Assembly: GCA_028671895.1 (NCBI GenBank)
Contig: CM053801.1
Location: 16,839,375 to 16,903,374 of the forward strand
Direction: 5' to 3'
From: Oenanthe sinensis
Taxonomy: Eukaryota > Streptophyta > Magnoliopsida > Apiales > Apiaceae
Length of the DNA: 64,000 nt
Shown here one piece after another: positions 49,401-60,847 of this stretch; positions within the stretch are counted from its first letter, which is position 1, and every line of letters begins with the position of its first letter. Under the pieces are notes generated by a model that had not been told where the DNA came from, did not search any database, and saw only the letters and a program-made list of their open reading frames with translations. Made by a program: the position numbers and the translations under genes.

Positions 49401-50592
49401 TCAGCCTGAGGGATTTGTTGCTTCTGGCAACGAGAGGAAAGTTTGTAAATTAGTCAAGTCTATCTATGGCTTGAAACAAGCTCCTAGAGACTGGCACAAA
49501 AAGTTTGATGAAACTGTTTTGACTTCAGAATTTTTGGTTAATGAAAGTGATAAGTGTGTCTACTATAAGGTTAAAGGAAATGAAAAAGTAATCTTGTGCC
49601 TGTATGTGGATGACATACTGTTGTTTGGAACCAATATTGAGATTATTAACGAGACAAAAAGGTTCTTGAAAAGGCACTTTGAAATGAAGGATATGGGTGC
49701 TGCTAATGTGATTCTTGGAATCAAGCTGACTCAGTCAGCTGATGGAATAACATTGTCACAATCTCATTATATAGAGAAATCTATACTTGAGAAGTATGGT
49801 TATTCAAATTGTAGAATCGCAAACACACCATATGATTCAAAAGTTGCGCTTGTCAAGAATAAGTCAGGTGTTCCTGTGTCTCAGTTAAGGTATTCTCAGA
49901 TTATTGGAAGTTTGCAATATCTTGCTAATGGTACTAGACCAGATATTTCATATTCTGTGTCTAAGTTAGCTAGATATACAAGTTGTCCAAACAAAACTCA
50001 TTGGGATGCTCTTGATAGAGTGCTTAGATATCTAAAAGGCACCATCTACCTTGGTTTGCATTACAGGAGGTTTCCTGGAGTGCTAGAGGGATATAGTGAT
50101 GCAAGTTGGATAGCTAAGAAATATGGTTCCAATGGAGTGACTGGATACGTATTTACCCTTGCGGGTGGAGCTATATCCTGGAAGTCTGCTAGACAGACTA
50201 TTGTAACTCGGTCTACTTTTGAGGCTGAGTTGTGTGCACTAGATGCCACGGGAACCGAGGCTGAATGGTTGCATGGACTTATGTCTATGATTCCTGTAGT
50301 AAGCCAACCGCTTCCGGCTTTTGCTGTTCATTGTGATAGCCGTACAACTATCGACAAGATAAACAGTAAGAAGTATAATGTGAAAACCAAGAGACACGTC
50401 CAAGTTAGACTAAAGTCTATAAGGGGTTTGGTGTCTGACAGGATCATTGCTATTGAGTTTATTGGAACTCAAGATAATCTGGTTGATTCTTTGACTAAGG
50501 GACTTGAGCATGCTGTTGTCCTTAAGTCGAGGTTGGGGATGGGACTGACAACCCATTTTGAGTCATCAACAGCGGGAACCCAATACACCTGA
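46477..50592 (+). CDS. Copia gag-pol polyprotein with one internal TAG
   Basis: From the ATG at 46477 (the in-frame TTG at 46462 is not favoured) the frame holds 1,371 codons, with one TAG at 48820-48822 (codon 782). Gag carries a WQKKMKLWLT segment and a CCHC zinc knuckle at about 277-290 (CWSCGQVGHWSKDC). Protease has DTGA with Asp351. GAG-pre-integrase has WHSRLGHLNF and CQVCVTAK. The integrase catalytic core follows (LVHTDVC, SDRGGEY, PESNGVAERKNRT). After the TAG come reverse transcriptase (WIFKRKMNPDGS, YVDDILLFG with Tyr1043) and RNase H (HCDSRTTID, DNLVDSLTKGL). The gene packages, copies and inserts its own RNA. The stop lies between integrase and RT, so normal translation gives only gag-PR-IN. 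It may be a recent mutation or, less likely, a readthrough site. Confidence 0.95.
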
Positions 50593-51122
50593 GAGGAGAT
50601 CCCTCGAAGTGTATTCAATGTGGTAATAACAAGTTGTGAGGGTGATTCGGTAGTACCTCTACTACAAATATCTAGATACTCACGTATCTAAGTCTTTTCC
50701 CTGTAAATCTCAAGAGGTACTGTAACTGCTAGTTAGCAAGAGTTTTAAGAACTCTGAATGGGGTCAAGTCGTGAGACGAGATGTTGGCAGTACATCTTTG
50801 GAGATGCCCAGCTAAGCGAATGTTATTGTGTGGTCGCAATTAGAGGATAGGGTTATTCCTCGAAGCATTCGACGAACAGGATCGAGACATGACCATTAAC
50901 GTCTCAAAGCCGTAGATCGGCACCATAGCCTTTGACTTGTCGTCGTCTATGGAGTGTGGTTACACACCAACGGATAAAGATTCAAGGTGAAACATTCCAT
51001 CTATATCCGGTAGCCATCGAAGTAGAGGACTTAGGAGGGTTCAAACCTTGACCAGTACCAACTCTGAAAAGCAAGTCATGAGTAGAACCTGATATGCATT
51101 TCTGTATGGATTTGTGAGGGAT
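50593..51122 (+). other. 3' untranslated region and polypurine tract of the copia element
   Basis: 530 bp between the polyprotein stop and the 3' LTR, with no ORF. The last bases (TTTGTGAGGGAT at 51111-51122) end in a short purine-rich stretch just before the LTR, a plausible polypurine tract for plus-strand priming. Confidence 0.65.
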
Positions 51123-52198
51123 TGTTAGAAAATGGAAAGTTTAAGACATATTTTTGATATGTTCTTGATGTAATTTCCGGAAACTAACTGATGGAAGTTA
51201 TTCCTTACTATGAGGACTTAAACTTTCATGTTTGGATCTAAGACATTTTCTTAGTGTAATCCATAAAGAAATTGAGTTGAAGTTGCTTGTTTGAAATGGG
51301 TTATGTGGGGTTTGTCCCACATTGAATTTGTAAAGGAAGGATAATAAGTTTATATAGCATCTTGTGTTAGTGTTGTTTACAACTACTAGTGTAAGTAGAT
51401 TGCTTATGTCACATGATGCTATTGAGTACTTTATATCTTTTAATTGCAAATTTATTTGATTTATTTATATTGATTATTTAATATTAATATTAAATATATT
51501 GAGTAAGGATTATTTAAATAATCAGACTCTATATATATATTGTAATATTAATATTACTTAATCTGAATAATATAAGTAATAAATAAAACCCATCTTGCAA
51601 AACTCTATTTTCTTTGAAAAACTCTATATCCCACATCGAGTAGAATAAGAGAAGAGCAACTCAAGATGCCTATATATTGAGGCGTGCACATCTAATTGAG
51701 TAGAGCATCTAGCTTGTGTGCCTCTTGCTTGTACCTTGCATAGTTAAAAATAAATTGCATAGGTTGTCGGGCAAATTGAGTTGTGCCTCTTTCTCCTACC
51801 TCGCATATATAAAGTGCATAGGTTTTTTGGGTGAACTGAGGTGCTAGTCGCTGTTGAGTACTACGTATCTGTGGACGAAGTGCTCTGTGCTGTTTTATCC
51901 TGGAAGTGATATTGCTGCAACCCAACACAGCGTAGTGGGGCAATAATCTCTTCAAGAACAGTCAAGACTTCTAGCAAGGCTTGGCGACTCAGCAGTTGTT
52001 TGGTTCTATCAGTGTATGCGTAAAGCTTCTGTTAGAGCTAAGCATTCTATCTTTTCTCTTGTCCTTACAGTTACTAATTTATATGTCTTGTTTTACCTTC
52101 GTGCTTTGTTTTGTTAATTGGTTTAATCTGTCTGTTCTTGTTAAATTATTTATATAACTGCCCCATTGTTGTGTGTAGTTTTTAATTACGATCCAACA
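51123..52198 (+). repeat. 3' LTR of the copia element
   Basis: 1,076 bp, same length as the 5' LTR with three differences seen. It carries the same TATA box and the same TAATCTCTTCAAGA segment. The reverse-strand ORFs that appear identically in both LTRs are repeat shadows, not genes. Confidence 0.95.
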
Positions 52199-52599
52199 AT
52201 CTCATACTGGTAATGTTCCTTGCTCTTTGTATTGTAAAATAGCAAGTCTGCAACATTTGCAGACAAGGTGAGAATAAAAATGTTATTTGATAGAGGATGT
52301 AGAATGTGAGGATGATGATGATGACACATAACACATTAATAATGTGAAATTATTAACTATTAACTATTGTTTTAATTTTTTTAGAATGGTCAATTGCATA
52401 TATAGAACAATGTAGGTACAAACATGCATGATGATAACAATGATATTAACGTTACAGTCACTCCATGCTTTTGTGGTGTTGAGAATATAATTACAAGTGG
52501 ATTGATGGTGTGGTTCTGTAATATATATGCCCTTCTGATTTGATTGCTCACTTTACCTCCTAGCCGTACAGTATAACTAATACTTCAAGGTAATGATAC

Positions 52600-52818
52600 T
52601 TGCAGGATAATGAGAATGCACTGCTACAGGAACTTGCTATGTCAATGTATGACGCTGTAGCCACCCAAAATCTTCCGAGAACTGTAATCTGTAACGTTCA
52701 TGGAGTTAGCCCAAAGTTCCTTGAGATTCTTACTTCACATTTTGCCTTCCTTTTTCCTGCTATATTGCATAAAAAAGTAGTATATCCACAAAGAAATGCT
52801 TCTTTTTTCATATATTAA
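52600..52818 (+). pseudogene. Exon-like ORF of an unrecognised gene
   Basis: After an acceptor-like TTGCAG, about 45 codons look protein-like: DNENALLQELAMSMYDAVAT, then QNLPRTVICNVHGVSPKFLE. The remainder, to the stop at 52818, becomes less convincing. I do not recognise the family. It lies between the copia right end and the NOT2 fragment and could belong to either relic gene or to a third. Confidence 0.4.
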
Positions 52819-53142
52819 ACCATTCGTAAAAGCAGAACATATTCTGCAGAGATTGATTGTCGAAAAACGTAGCACACCGCATTCTGAAACTGTGATGATA
52901 GTGAAGGCTGCCAAAATCACGTGGCTTACACTGTATCACAGGAAATGTAAATAGTAATTAGCTAAATAAAATTATGGCTATGTGCAAATATCGCATATTA
53001 GAGCATTAGTGCATATGTTACTTAAATGTCCACAATGCATATGTTTTCATTATTGCATACCACCACATTTCAGTAACCTAGCTATTCTAAATTTAATTGG
53101 GAGTGTATCTTATCTTGGATTTTGGCTTTGTTCCTAAAGCAG

Positions 53143-53997
53143 GTGGTAGTAGTGAGTTTCAGGCTAATATGCACCAGAAAGAACAGCTGCACGAAAGTGT
53201 GATATCAATGTTGCAATCCCGCCACTTGCCTGTAAGCTTTTTATTTATACACTATCTATGTTTATCAAATAGGAGCCAGGCAATGTATCAATCATGTGCT
53301 TCTATGCTTCGTATCTTACGGGTGAGAAGGTCTTCTGGTTTCAACATAGGAGGTTCGTATCCATCTCATAATCAGCAGCATGCTCAATCAGTAACTGGTG
53401 GTGGACTTTCCTTTTTACCAGCAAACAATCAGGATATCCAATATAACAGTTCTGAGGTATTGTCATTTTCCAGAGGCAAGCTTGCAATATCAGGATGCAT
53501 CCGACCAGAATCCTACTATACTACTATTTTTTGGTTAGTTTGTTAAAGTTCGGCCATATTTTTCTTTAGGTCAGAAGTTCTGGCTTAACTGCGTGTGTTC
53601 AAGGCCTGCAAAATTGTCAAATGCCATATCAGGTGGTGGATCCTATGACCAGCTAATTCAACAGTATGAACACTTCCAGAAGCAATCCCAATTTCGATCT
53701 GGTAGGACATTTAGAGATCAGGACTCAAAGTCTGGTCAGGCATCGCAAGGTGCCACAGATAAATTTAGATTGCTTGGTTTGTTGAGTGTCATTAGGATGA
53801 GTAATCCTGATTTGACCTCCCTTTCTTTGGGAATCGATCTAATGACATTAGGTCTAAATTTAAACTCATCAGAGACTCTTAACAAGAAATTTGCTTCACC
53901 GTGGTCTGAAGAACCTGCAAAGGGAGAGCCACATTTCAGTGTTCCAGAGTGTTTTAATTCTAAACAACTGCCTGCACTATCTGTGAGCTCTTCTTAG
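53143..53997 (+). pseudogene. Truncated NOT2 (CCR4-NOT complex subunit 2) gene fragment
   Basis: Pieces in order match plant NOT2/VIP2. The first is HQKEQLHESVISMLQS (53143-53232, between an acceptor and the donor GTAAGC). The next, near 53330-53460, is SSGFNIGGSYPSH and then LSFLPANNQD. The third, from about 53605, is GGGSYDQLIQQYEHFQ, then DKFRLLGLLSVIRMSNPDLT, LSLGIDLMTLGLNLNSSE and SPWSEEPAKGEPHFSVPEC, ending at TAG 53995-53997. NOT2 links the CCR4-NOT deadenylase to transcription and small-RNA processing. The conserved C-terminal NOT-box that should follow (from about KQPPL onward) is absent, stops separate the pieces, and no N-terminus is found. A degenerate copy. Confidence 0.8.
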
Positions 53998-56814
53998 ATG
54001 AATCACTGTTTCTCTTCTTCCTCAAATATCAAACATAAAGTTTGTAACAAATGTTTCCCTGTCTCGTTTATTCTGATATAATGTTATTGTAGCAAGCATT
54101 TTTTTCAAGATTTCGACAAGAAACACTTTTTTATACATTTTACAGGTGAATATCCCTTTACCGCTAACTTCCTAGACATTTTTTTATGATTAAATTTTGT
54201 GGGTTTGAATGTCAGCTTTCAAGCATTCATTTTCACCTTCTCAATTCCTTTTTTAATTGTTTTGCACTATTAAGGACCTGTTAAAATAATAAATTCAGGG
54301 GCTGGATTTGTGGTTGAGTGTTTTTATTCATTTGATTATAAGTTTATTTTCTCTCAATTCATATATAAAAATAAATTTATATATTCATATCTAAAGAGAA
54401 TATTTATTATTAAAATATATTTATATATTCATATCCAATTTAACTTTTATAGTATTTTAAGGTTATTAAAGTATCTCCATTTCTCGGACCCATTAGGTAA
54501 ATGATTAGTTAAAATAATAATTTGTTAAAATTTAGTGAACTTTTATGATCATATCTAAGATTTTCACCTGTTTTAAAATATTTATATTGAAGTAATCAGT
54601 ATTTTTATAAAAAAAATAAGTTGAATTTTCAGTTTCTAATATTTTTTGTTTATATAAAAATTATTACTCCATTTGAGCTGAGCCTTTGGGAATATAAATA
54701 AGTTTGTAGAAGTCACCTGTAAAAAATACTTATAAATGTACTGATAATGACTTAATTCATAAAAAATAAATGGATAATGGGATTATGGAAATTGCACTGT
54801 GAAAGTGCTAGGCTCCACGCGGAGTGAGAAAATTTCCTTATGGATGATAAGTACTTTATTTTTTATATCTCTCTTTTTTTAATTTGATTGTATTTGTTTC
54901 TTTAGGATGATTATATATTAGTAATAAAATTATAAATGTAATATTGTTTTTAAATTTGGAGGAGGATAATAATAGTCATTTATGTTGAGGATCAAATAAT
55001 AATGTTATTAAATTATTACTGTATTTTAATTGAAATTTTTTTAAATAAATAAATTTTTCAAAATGAATGAATTATGTTAACTACCAAACATTATATTAGA
55101 TGATTCAAACATTATATATTAGATTATATTTTCAAGGAATATGGCCATATGAAAAGGTGTTTGAGGTACTACCGGAGTCTTCTTTTACCTAATTTATTTT
55201 ATTTGATTTGAAAAAACTTAAGTTATTATGCTAAACATTTAACTTTATATAATTATTTAATTTAGATCATATTAATTTAAATTCAATTCAATTCAATTCA
55301 ATTAATTAATAAATCATATTAAAAATTTATAATATCCAATCAATAGTCAAATCAATTAATTTGTATTGAGTTTTTCTAACTCAGTTTAATATTAAACTTC
55401 TCATTTTTAATTAAGTCGAAGAAAATAAAATTGAATTAATTTAATTTGACGATTTTCATAACTCATGGCCTTCTCTTACATATGGGTAGAAGTGAGTATA
55501 AATATCCCAAAATTTGAATATTCTAATTTCTGATCCGGTATTCAATTTTAAAAATTTGAAAATTTAGATATTCAATTACTATTATTTATTTACTCACAAA
55601 ATAAAGTTACTATTATTTTATATTGTGAATTTTAAAAAAATATTAAATATAATTTGGTCACTAAATTAAATTTATAAAATATTTAAATACAATTTGGTCG
55701 TAATGAATATTATAATACTTAATTAGAGCAACAACCTAAATAAATAAATTTATATAACAAATATAAAATTTTGAAATTTTCTATTAAATTTTAATCTAAT
55801 TGGTTCAAATTTAATATAATAAATTTATTTTCAAAAATTATTTAATAAATAAATACATATATATTTATAGTTAAATTATATAAATTAATAAATAAATATA
55901 AGTTATATATATATATAAAAATATAAGTTATATATGCCGAGCGAAGCGGGCAACAATGCTTTTAGTATAATTTAACTAAAATTATATTATAATATTAGAA
56001 GTATCACATGTATTTTATTTTAAATTATATCATAAAGTTTATTTAAAGAAAAATTATAAACAAAATAGTTAAATAAATATATAAAATAATTGTTTCTTAA
56101 TAAAAAATTATAAAATCAAAATAAAATTTTATTCAAAAACACAAAAGCATAATTTTTTTTGTCTGATTTATATCATTTTAAATTATTCTAAATTATATTG
56201 CATAAATTTAACTTAAAAACAATTATACATAAGAATAACACATGTTTAAATATAAAACTTTATCAAGGAGTTAACTATTTTCGCAAAAGTCTTAATAAAT
56301 ATTATATTAGTTATAATTAGAGTAACAATTAAAATGAATAAAATTTCTTCAAATTTGAAATTTCAATTTCAATTTTATTGCTTCAATTTAACATGATAAT
56401 TATATTTAAAAAATATATTTAATTATATCAAATTTTAATCTTTAAACAGTAACTAAAAATCAATAAATAGATATAAATTTTAATACTATATATACGGCAA
56501 GCGTGGGGGGCAAACATAATTATTCCATTGTTTATTTATTCCAAAATCCTAAATAAATCTCTATCGAAATTTACATATCTGACCATGGTACTGTATCATT
56601 AAAAAACAGTTGACATTAAATGAAGAAATAGGAGACACAAAAGCGTACATCTACAAGCATTAAGTGCAGGATCACCTGCACAAATTGTCAACATCTCCAT
56701 TTTATATGAAAGGATGAAAAAATATAGAGTACAGTGATAATTAAACTACAATTAAATAAAATTAATGTTAGTGTACGACATGAGTTTTTGTTTTTTTTTC
56801 CTCCCATTTAACAC
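53998..56814. other. AT-rich intergenic spacer
   Basis: Extremely AT-rich between the NOT2 relic and the MKS1-type gene. A (ATTCA)n-like run lies near 55280-55302. The ORF at 54310-54504 is low-complexity. Short patches such as GCCGAGCGAAGCGGGC (near 55937) hint at remnants of longer repeats but cannot be bounded. Confidence 0.5.
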
Positions 56815-57408
56815 CTAAAAGTCAAAGAATTGACTTAACAAATCAAATGACGTCGGAGAAGGCGATACCATTGGAGCCGCCAACAACGAACTCGGACTCG
56901 GCGTAAACATATTACTCAAAAACGGACTCATTTCGTTCAATAAACTCATATCAAACCCTGGCGAGAACATTCCGGCCGATATGGGCGCCAAACTCGCCGG
57001 CGCCGGCGACAAAATCCCAGGAAAATTACCCACTTCAAACCCATCAATCATGCCCCTTTCTCTCCCCGACGGGCTTGTTTTTTCAATCGTCGCCAGTCTC
57101 GCCGCCGGCGAAATGTTGCCGGAAAACTCGCCGGAATTGGGGCCGGTGAGTCTCTGGACAAGACCCATGAATTCATTTTCGGTAGTGTGAATGACTTTGG
57201 GAGAAACGGCGTAGATGATGACCGGTTGACGAGTTTCCGGCGGCGGCGGCGGCGCAAGAGGCGGCTTTGGCGGCGGGTGAATGGGTGGTTTCTTGATTTT
57301 GTGAGAGTCTTTGTTGACTTTAAGTGGAGATGGACGAGGACCTTGGAGGAGTTGACGTCTGATCGGAGACGGTTGTTGTTCGCCGGAAAATTCATCCCAT
57401 GGGTTCAT
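56815..57408 (-). CDS. MKS1: VQ-motif protein of the MKS1 (MAP kinase substrate 1) type
   Basis: A single-exon gene of 197 aa, as is usual for VQ genes. The N-terminal block RRQLLQGPRPSPLKVNKDSH followed by KIKKPP is the conserved MKS1-like segment: a basic stretch followed by Pro/Leu resembles a MAP-kinase docking site, and SP pairs are candidate phosphosites. A proline run follows. The VQ motif is FMGLVQRLTG at residues 80-89, preceded by VIIYAVSPKVIHTT. The C-terminal half is rich in SP/SPSP and ends FDLLSQFFDF. In Arabidopsis, MKS1 bridges MPK4 and WRKY33/25 in the nucleus and shapes defence gene expression; the same role is inferred here. It could instead be a close VQ paralogue. The antisense ORF at 57187-57480 is a GC-rich shadow. 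Confidence 0.88.
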   Translation of the reverse strand: MNPWDEFSGEQQPSPIRRQLLQGPRPSPLKVNKDSHKIKKPPIHPPPKPPLAPPPPPETRQPVIIYAVSPKVIHTTENEFMGLVQRLTGPNSGEFSGNISPAARLATIEKTSPSGRERGMIDGFEVGNFPGILSPAPASLAPISAGMFSPGFDMSLLNEMSPFLSNMFTPSPSSLLAAPMVSPSPTSFDLLSQFFDF

Positions 57409-57829
57409 TATCGAGTGTATATTAGAGAGGAAAAACGGCCTAGAAATGTGTATGTATATAATGTATACATAAACAAATAAATGGTTGTGTCATGTACACG
57501 AATAAGTAATAAATTTGATAATGCGGTGTACTCCTGTATTTATGATGGTGACCACAACCACTTGTCAGCCAGATTGAAGACTGGTAATGTTATTAGATGC
57601 TTCCTCTGTCTTTGACTAAAATGATCTGTGTGCAAGTGTGTTTGTGTTCACTGCATACATCATACTAATATTTTCTTTCTAATATCTGTGTTCACTAATT
57701 ATTCATAAATAACTTTCACATGTCATAAATAAATTTCAAAAACTTGGAGAGAGTGAGGGAGAAAACTCAATTTGCAAATGAAGTATAATGAGCAGTAAGT
57801 ATTGAAATTGATATAAATATTATTCCAAT
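57409..57829 (-). promoter_or_regulatory. Upstream region of the MKS1-type gene with one W-box
   Basis: TTGACT, a W-box core for WRKY factors, lies at 57612-57617, about 200 bp upstream of the ATG. TATA-like runs lie at about 57430-57480. WRKY control of an MKS1 gene would fit its known partners, but one six-base match is weak evidence. Confidence 0.35.
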
Positions 57830-58075
57830 TTACAACTGATCAAATAAGTCATCAATGCGCAAATGCGCGACAATGCGTGGCAAATGATACATATTTTTTA
57901 CAGTCACTTTATTCAACTCCATATAATCAATACACAATCTCATAGAAACGTCCTTCTTCTTCACAAACAATATCAGGTCACCCCATGAATATACACTCGG
58001 TCTGATAAATCTCTTATTCAACAAGTCTTACAACTTCTCTTTCAGTTTCTACAACTTCAACTTCAACGATGTCAT
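57830..58075 (-). pseudogene. Ty3/gypsy reverse-transcriptase fragment
   Basis: The reverse strand reads RFIRPSVYSWGDLILFVKKK, then DVSMRLCIDYMELNKVTVKN, PRI and LRIDDLFDQL, the start of the gypsy RT domain. Upstream, a degenerate LKL...KLKEKL segment with stops matches the usual ELKEQLQELL. The YXDD motif and the rest of pol are absent. An old fragment. Confidence 0.85.
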
Positions 58076-60084
58076 CCTATAAGTACATTTAAAATACCTT
58101 TAATACATGCAACAAGTCCAAAAGTATCATCTACATGCTTTTGTGAAATAACATATCTTTTCATGTTTCTCCACTACTTTATTTTTATACTCCAACATCT
58201 CTAGTTATATGGAACCACTTAGGTTATATCTCAATTTATATTTAAATCTCTTATTATTTTAAAGAGGTCTCACCAACCCTTAGAGCAATCCAACTTAACA
58301 AACCTTTTCATTTTGTTAATAATATTTTGATCATCGTTGTACTTAATTAAATATAACATCCTAAAGTAAGCTTCTTTATGCGCAACTGAGAAATATTGTT
58401 TGTCACACGCACTATTAAATCATTTTCAATCCATTGTCATCTTAAAATCTTTTCATCTAGTTGCATTAACATTTCTGCACCACATTTCAAATTTTATATA
58501 TCTGATTTCACATCCTACGATGGTAGCGAACCTAGTATCTCTTTGCATTTAACTCATTGATAATCAATAATCCTTAATATGTAACTCACATCTCTAGTTG
58601 AAGTCTAAAAGCCATACAATTCTTAACCAAAAGTTATCTTACTCATAAAGTCAAAATAATTCTAAATACACTTTTTAATTTTGATTTACAGCTTATAAAA
58701 CAAGAAACAATATATATAATTTGACAAAAATAAATAAACTTTAATTTTTAAAAATAAGACTGAAACAAATAGGGGTTAGGATATTTCATACCGATATCAA
58801 AATAAATAACAGATACACACATAATAGGGTACCTAATGCGTACAACAAACCGGACAACATGTACGACATATACAACGTCACCATCAAATCACAAATCAAA
58901 TCAAACTTTGGGTGCGCCCACATATCCTCAAACAAATAACAAATGCGCAAATCTCGTCTCCTGAGCTAACAGAAGGATATGCCGTAACCAATCACACTGC
59001 CACAGAAGTGTCATGTCACTGGTGCCGTGATAACATGGTTGTAGTACCCCTATAGCTGGTTAACTAGGTATACCCTATATCACTCTAAGGCTTCAAATAA
59101 AAAAAAATTCACAATTTTAAAAATTACCTGAACATATATTTCAAATATTCTATGCAGATATGTAACATACATAATTTTCGAAAATCGCAGAAACAAATAT
59201 TTAAAATTTTGAAATAGACTTTAAAATAATTTTCGGAAAATCAAAACAGTTAAAACGAATAATAACGGAAGGAACGGATTTACGAACGGAACGAATTAAA
59301 TATAATTAAACTTAAAAAGAGTAGTGCTGAAGAGAAAGAGAACGAAATTCGTACCTCGAAAATAGTGATCACAAACATTAACGATATCCGCAAGTAATCC
59401 GTCAAACATCCGTCTCCCGGTTTAATTAGAAAATATAATTTATTATTATTATTTAACTAGCATAATAATCCTAAAGTACCCTACCAGCATCTAGAATTTC
59501 ATATGAACACATGACATCGAGTCAAGTCTCGTCAAGTCTTTAAGTTTATAACTTGATTAATGCAGCAATGTTATTAAACTCATCAATAGTGTTCACTGTT
59601 CAGACAGACTGCAACACAAAAATGTGAGATGATTTGGTTGGCCCGCTATAACTTTGATTGGGCTGTGAAGTCTGGATCTCTGCTGGGCTATATACATCAC
59701 TATTCACTACCCTCAAAAGATAAACTAACGTAGTTAGCAAAAAAAAAAAACTCTTTTTTAATTTTGAGTTTTTGTTAAAGAAAGACTAATAGCTAATATT
59801 CCGAATACACTGATTCTTCTAAAATTGGGATACAAAATTACTATTCTCTGGTTTTTTTCTTAACCAATCAATTGCACTAGAGAAAATTATTCGAAATATA
59901 AGAAATCTAATAAAGTATTGCACCTAAAAAATAAAAGGGCCACTTAAGAAAGTAAAGGTCCAGGATAACGGGTGAAATTGGGCTCGTAGGACAGCAGTTT
60001 ATCGAAATGTTGCAACTTTAGTTCTTGTCTTTTCGAATCTTTTTATTTTATTATAGTATAAATTATTTCTGTTTGGTTTATCTA
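58076..60084. other. Intergenic, probably degraded retroelement sequence
   Basis: The stretch next to the gypsy RT fragment (58076-58700) may be more of the same element, but no frame is readable. 58800-59430 has a more balanced base composition, as in LTR or leader sequence, without recognisable ends. No gene is seen. Confidence 0.4.
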
Positions 60085-60099
60085 ATAAATGATTTTTAA

Positions 60100-60832
60100 C
60101 TCCAGAGAGAGTCGTCTCCCTTTTGTTTTTTTAAGTCAGTCGAGGGTTTTCATTGAGTTTTCTGCGATGGAAAGCTCTAACCCCTTAGTTTTTTTCTTTT
60201 TCGTTGATTTCCCTTTAGTAAAACCCAACTTTTTGGGTGTTTGTGTATCTATCCTTTTGGAGTGTTGGTTTATCTCTCTTTTTGTGGTGTTTTGTTATAT
60301 TTTTTGTTTAGTTATATTTGGGTTCATTCGGTATTGAATCTTTTGAGAATGATTTTGTTGATATTTTTGAAGATCTAGAAAACCCGCATCAAAACTGGGG
60401 CGGTGGTGATTATTGCAAGAACTTATCTTTCACAACCAAATATTATTCATCCTTTGAGGATTTCCATTTTCGACATACCTATAACGGGTATCGTGCATGT
60501 AAATAGCTGATGTGCCGCTCCTCCAACCAACTTCAGTTTATGCAATTGGAGTTTCTGAACACCGGGCTAACAATGATTTTTATGTAGTAAGGTCAATTAT
60601 TATGTTGCTGCTTTCAGGAATATTGATGCAGTTTGGATCGTTCAGGATGTCTTCGATTTCATTTTTAGTTTCAAGAATTTTTAAATTCTGTGTGTTAAAC
60701 GATCATGAAACAAATCAACTAATTATTTTTAGTATGTTATTTGTTTTCCAATCTGATTGTATCGGCAGTTGGAGGTTTGTTCCGACTGTGTTCTGTTCTA
60801 TTTAATGAAAAATTTTATTTGTTCGTCAAAAA
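60100..60832 (+). mobile_element. Retroposon-like dispersed repeat, copy B, with target duplication
   Basis: A 733-bp block starting CTCCAGAGAGAGTCGTCTCC and ending GTTCGTCAAAA. It is flanked by the 15-bp direct repeat ATAAATGATTTTTAA (60085-60099 and 60833-60847), which may extend by one A. The long, A-tail-adjacent duplication is the hallmark of LINE-type target-primed reverse transcription. It matches copy A (15555-16252, opposite strand) along nearly its whole length. The reading frame is broken; the ORFs at 60318-60805 are remnants or chance. Confidence 0.82.
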
Positions 60833-60847
60833 ATAAATGATTTTTAA

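Larger units (their letters stand above)
45358..52198 (+). mobile_element. Nearly intact Ty1/copia LTR retrotransposon, 6,841 bp
   Basis: Two direct LTRs of 1,076 bp (45358-46433 and 51123-52198) begin TGTTAGAAAATGG, end GATCCAACA, and are flanked by the duplication ATCTC (45353-45357 and 52199-52203). Between them lies one gag-protease-integrase-RT-RNase H frame (46477-50592), broken by a single TAG. Integrase before reverse transcriptase defines Ty1/copia. LTR identity is very high, with three substitutions counted by eye, so the insertion is recent. It lies between gene relics and disrupts no intact host gene seen here. Confidence 0.97.

Noticed and set aside
57187..57480. 97-codon Arg-rich plus-strand ORF
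   Set aside because: It is antisense to the GC-rich MKS1-type exon; the Arg runs come from the proline and glycine codons on the other strand.
60318..60805. ORFs in retroposon copy B as a possible host gene
   Set aside because: The same sequence recurs at 15.6-16.25 kb with different frame breaks, so it is a repeat rather than a gene.
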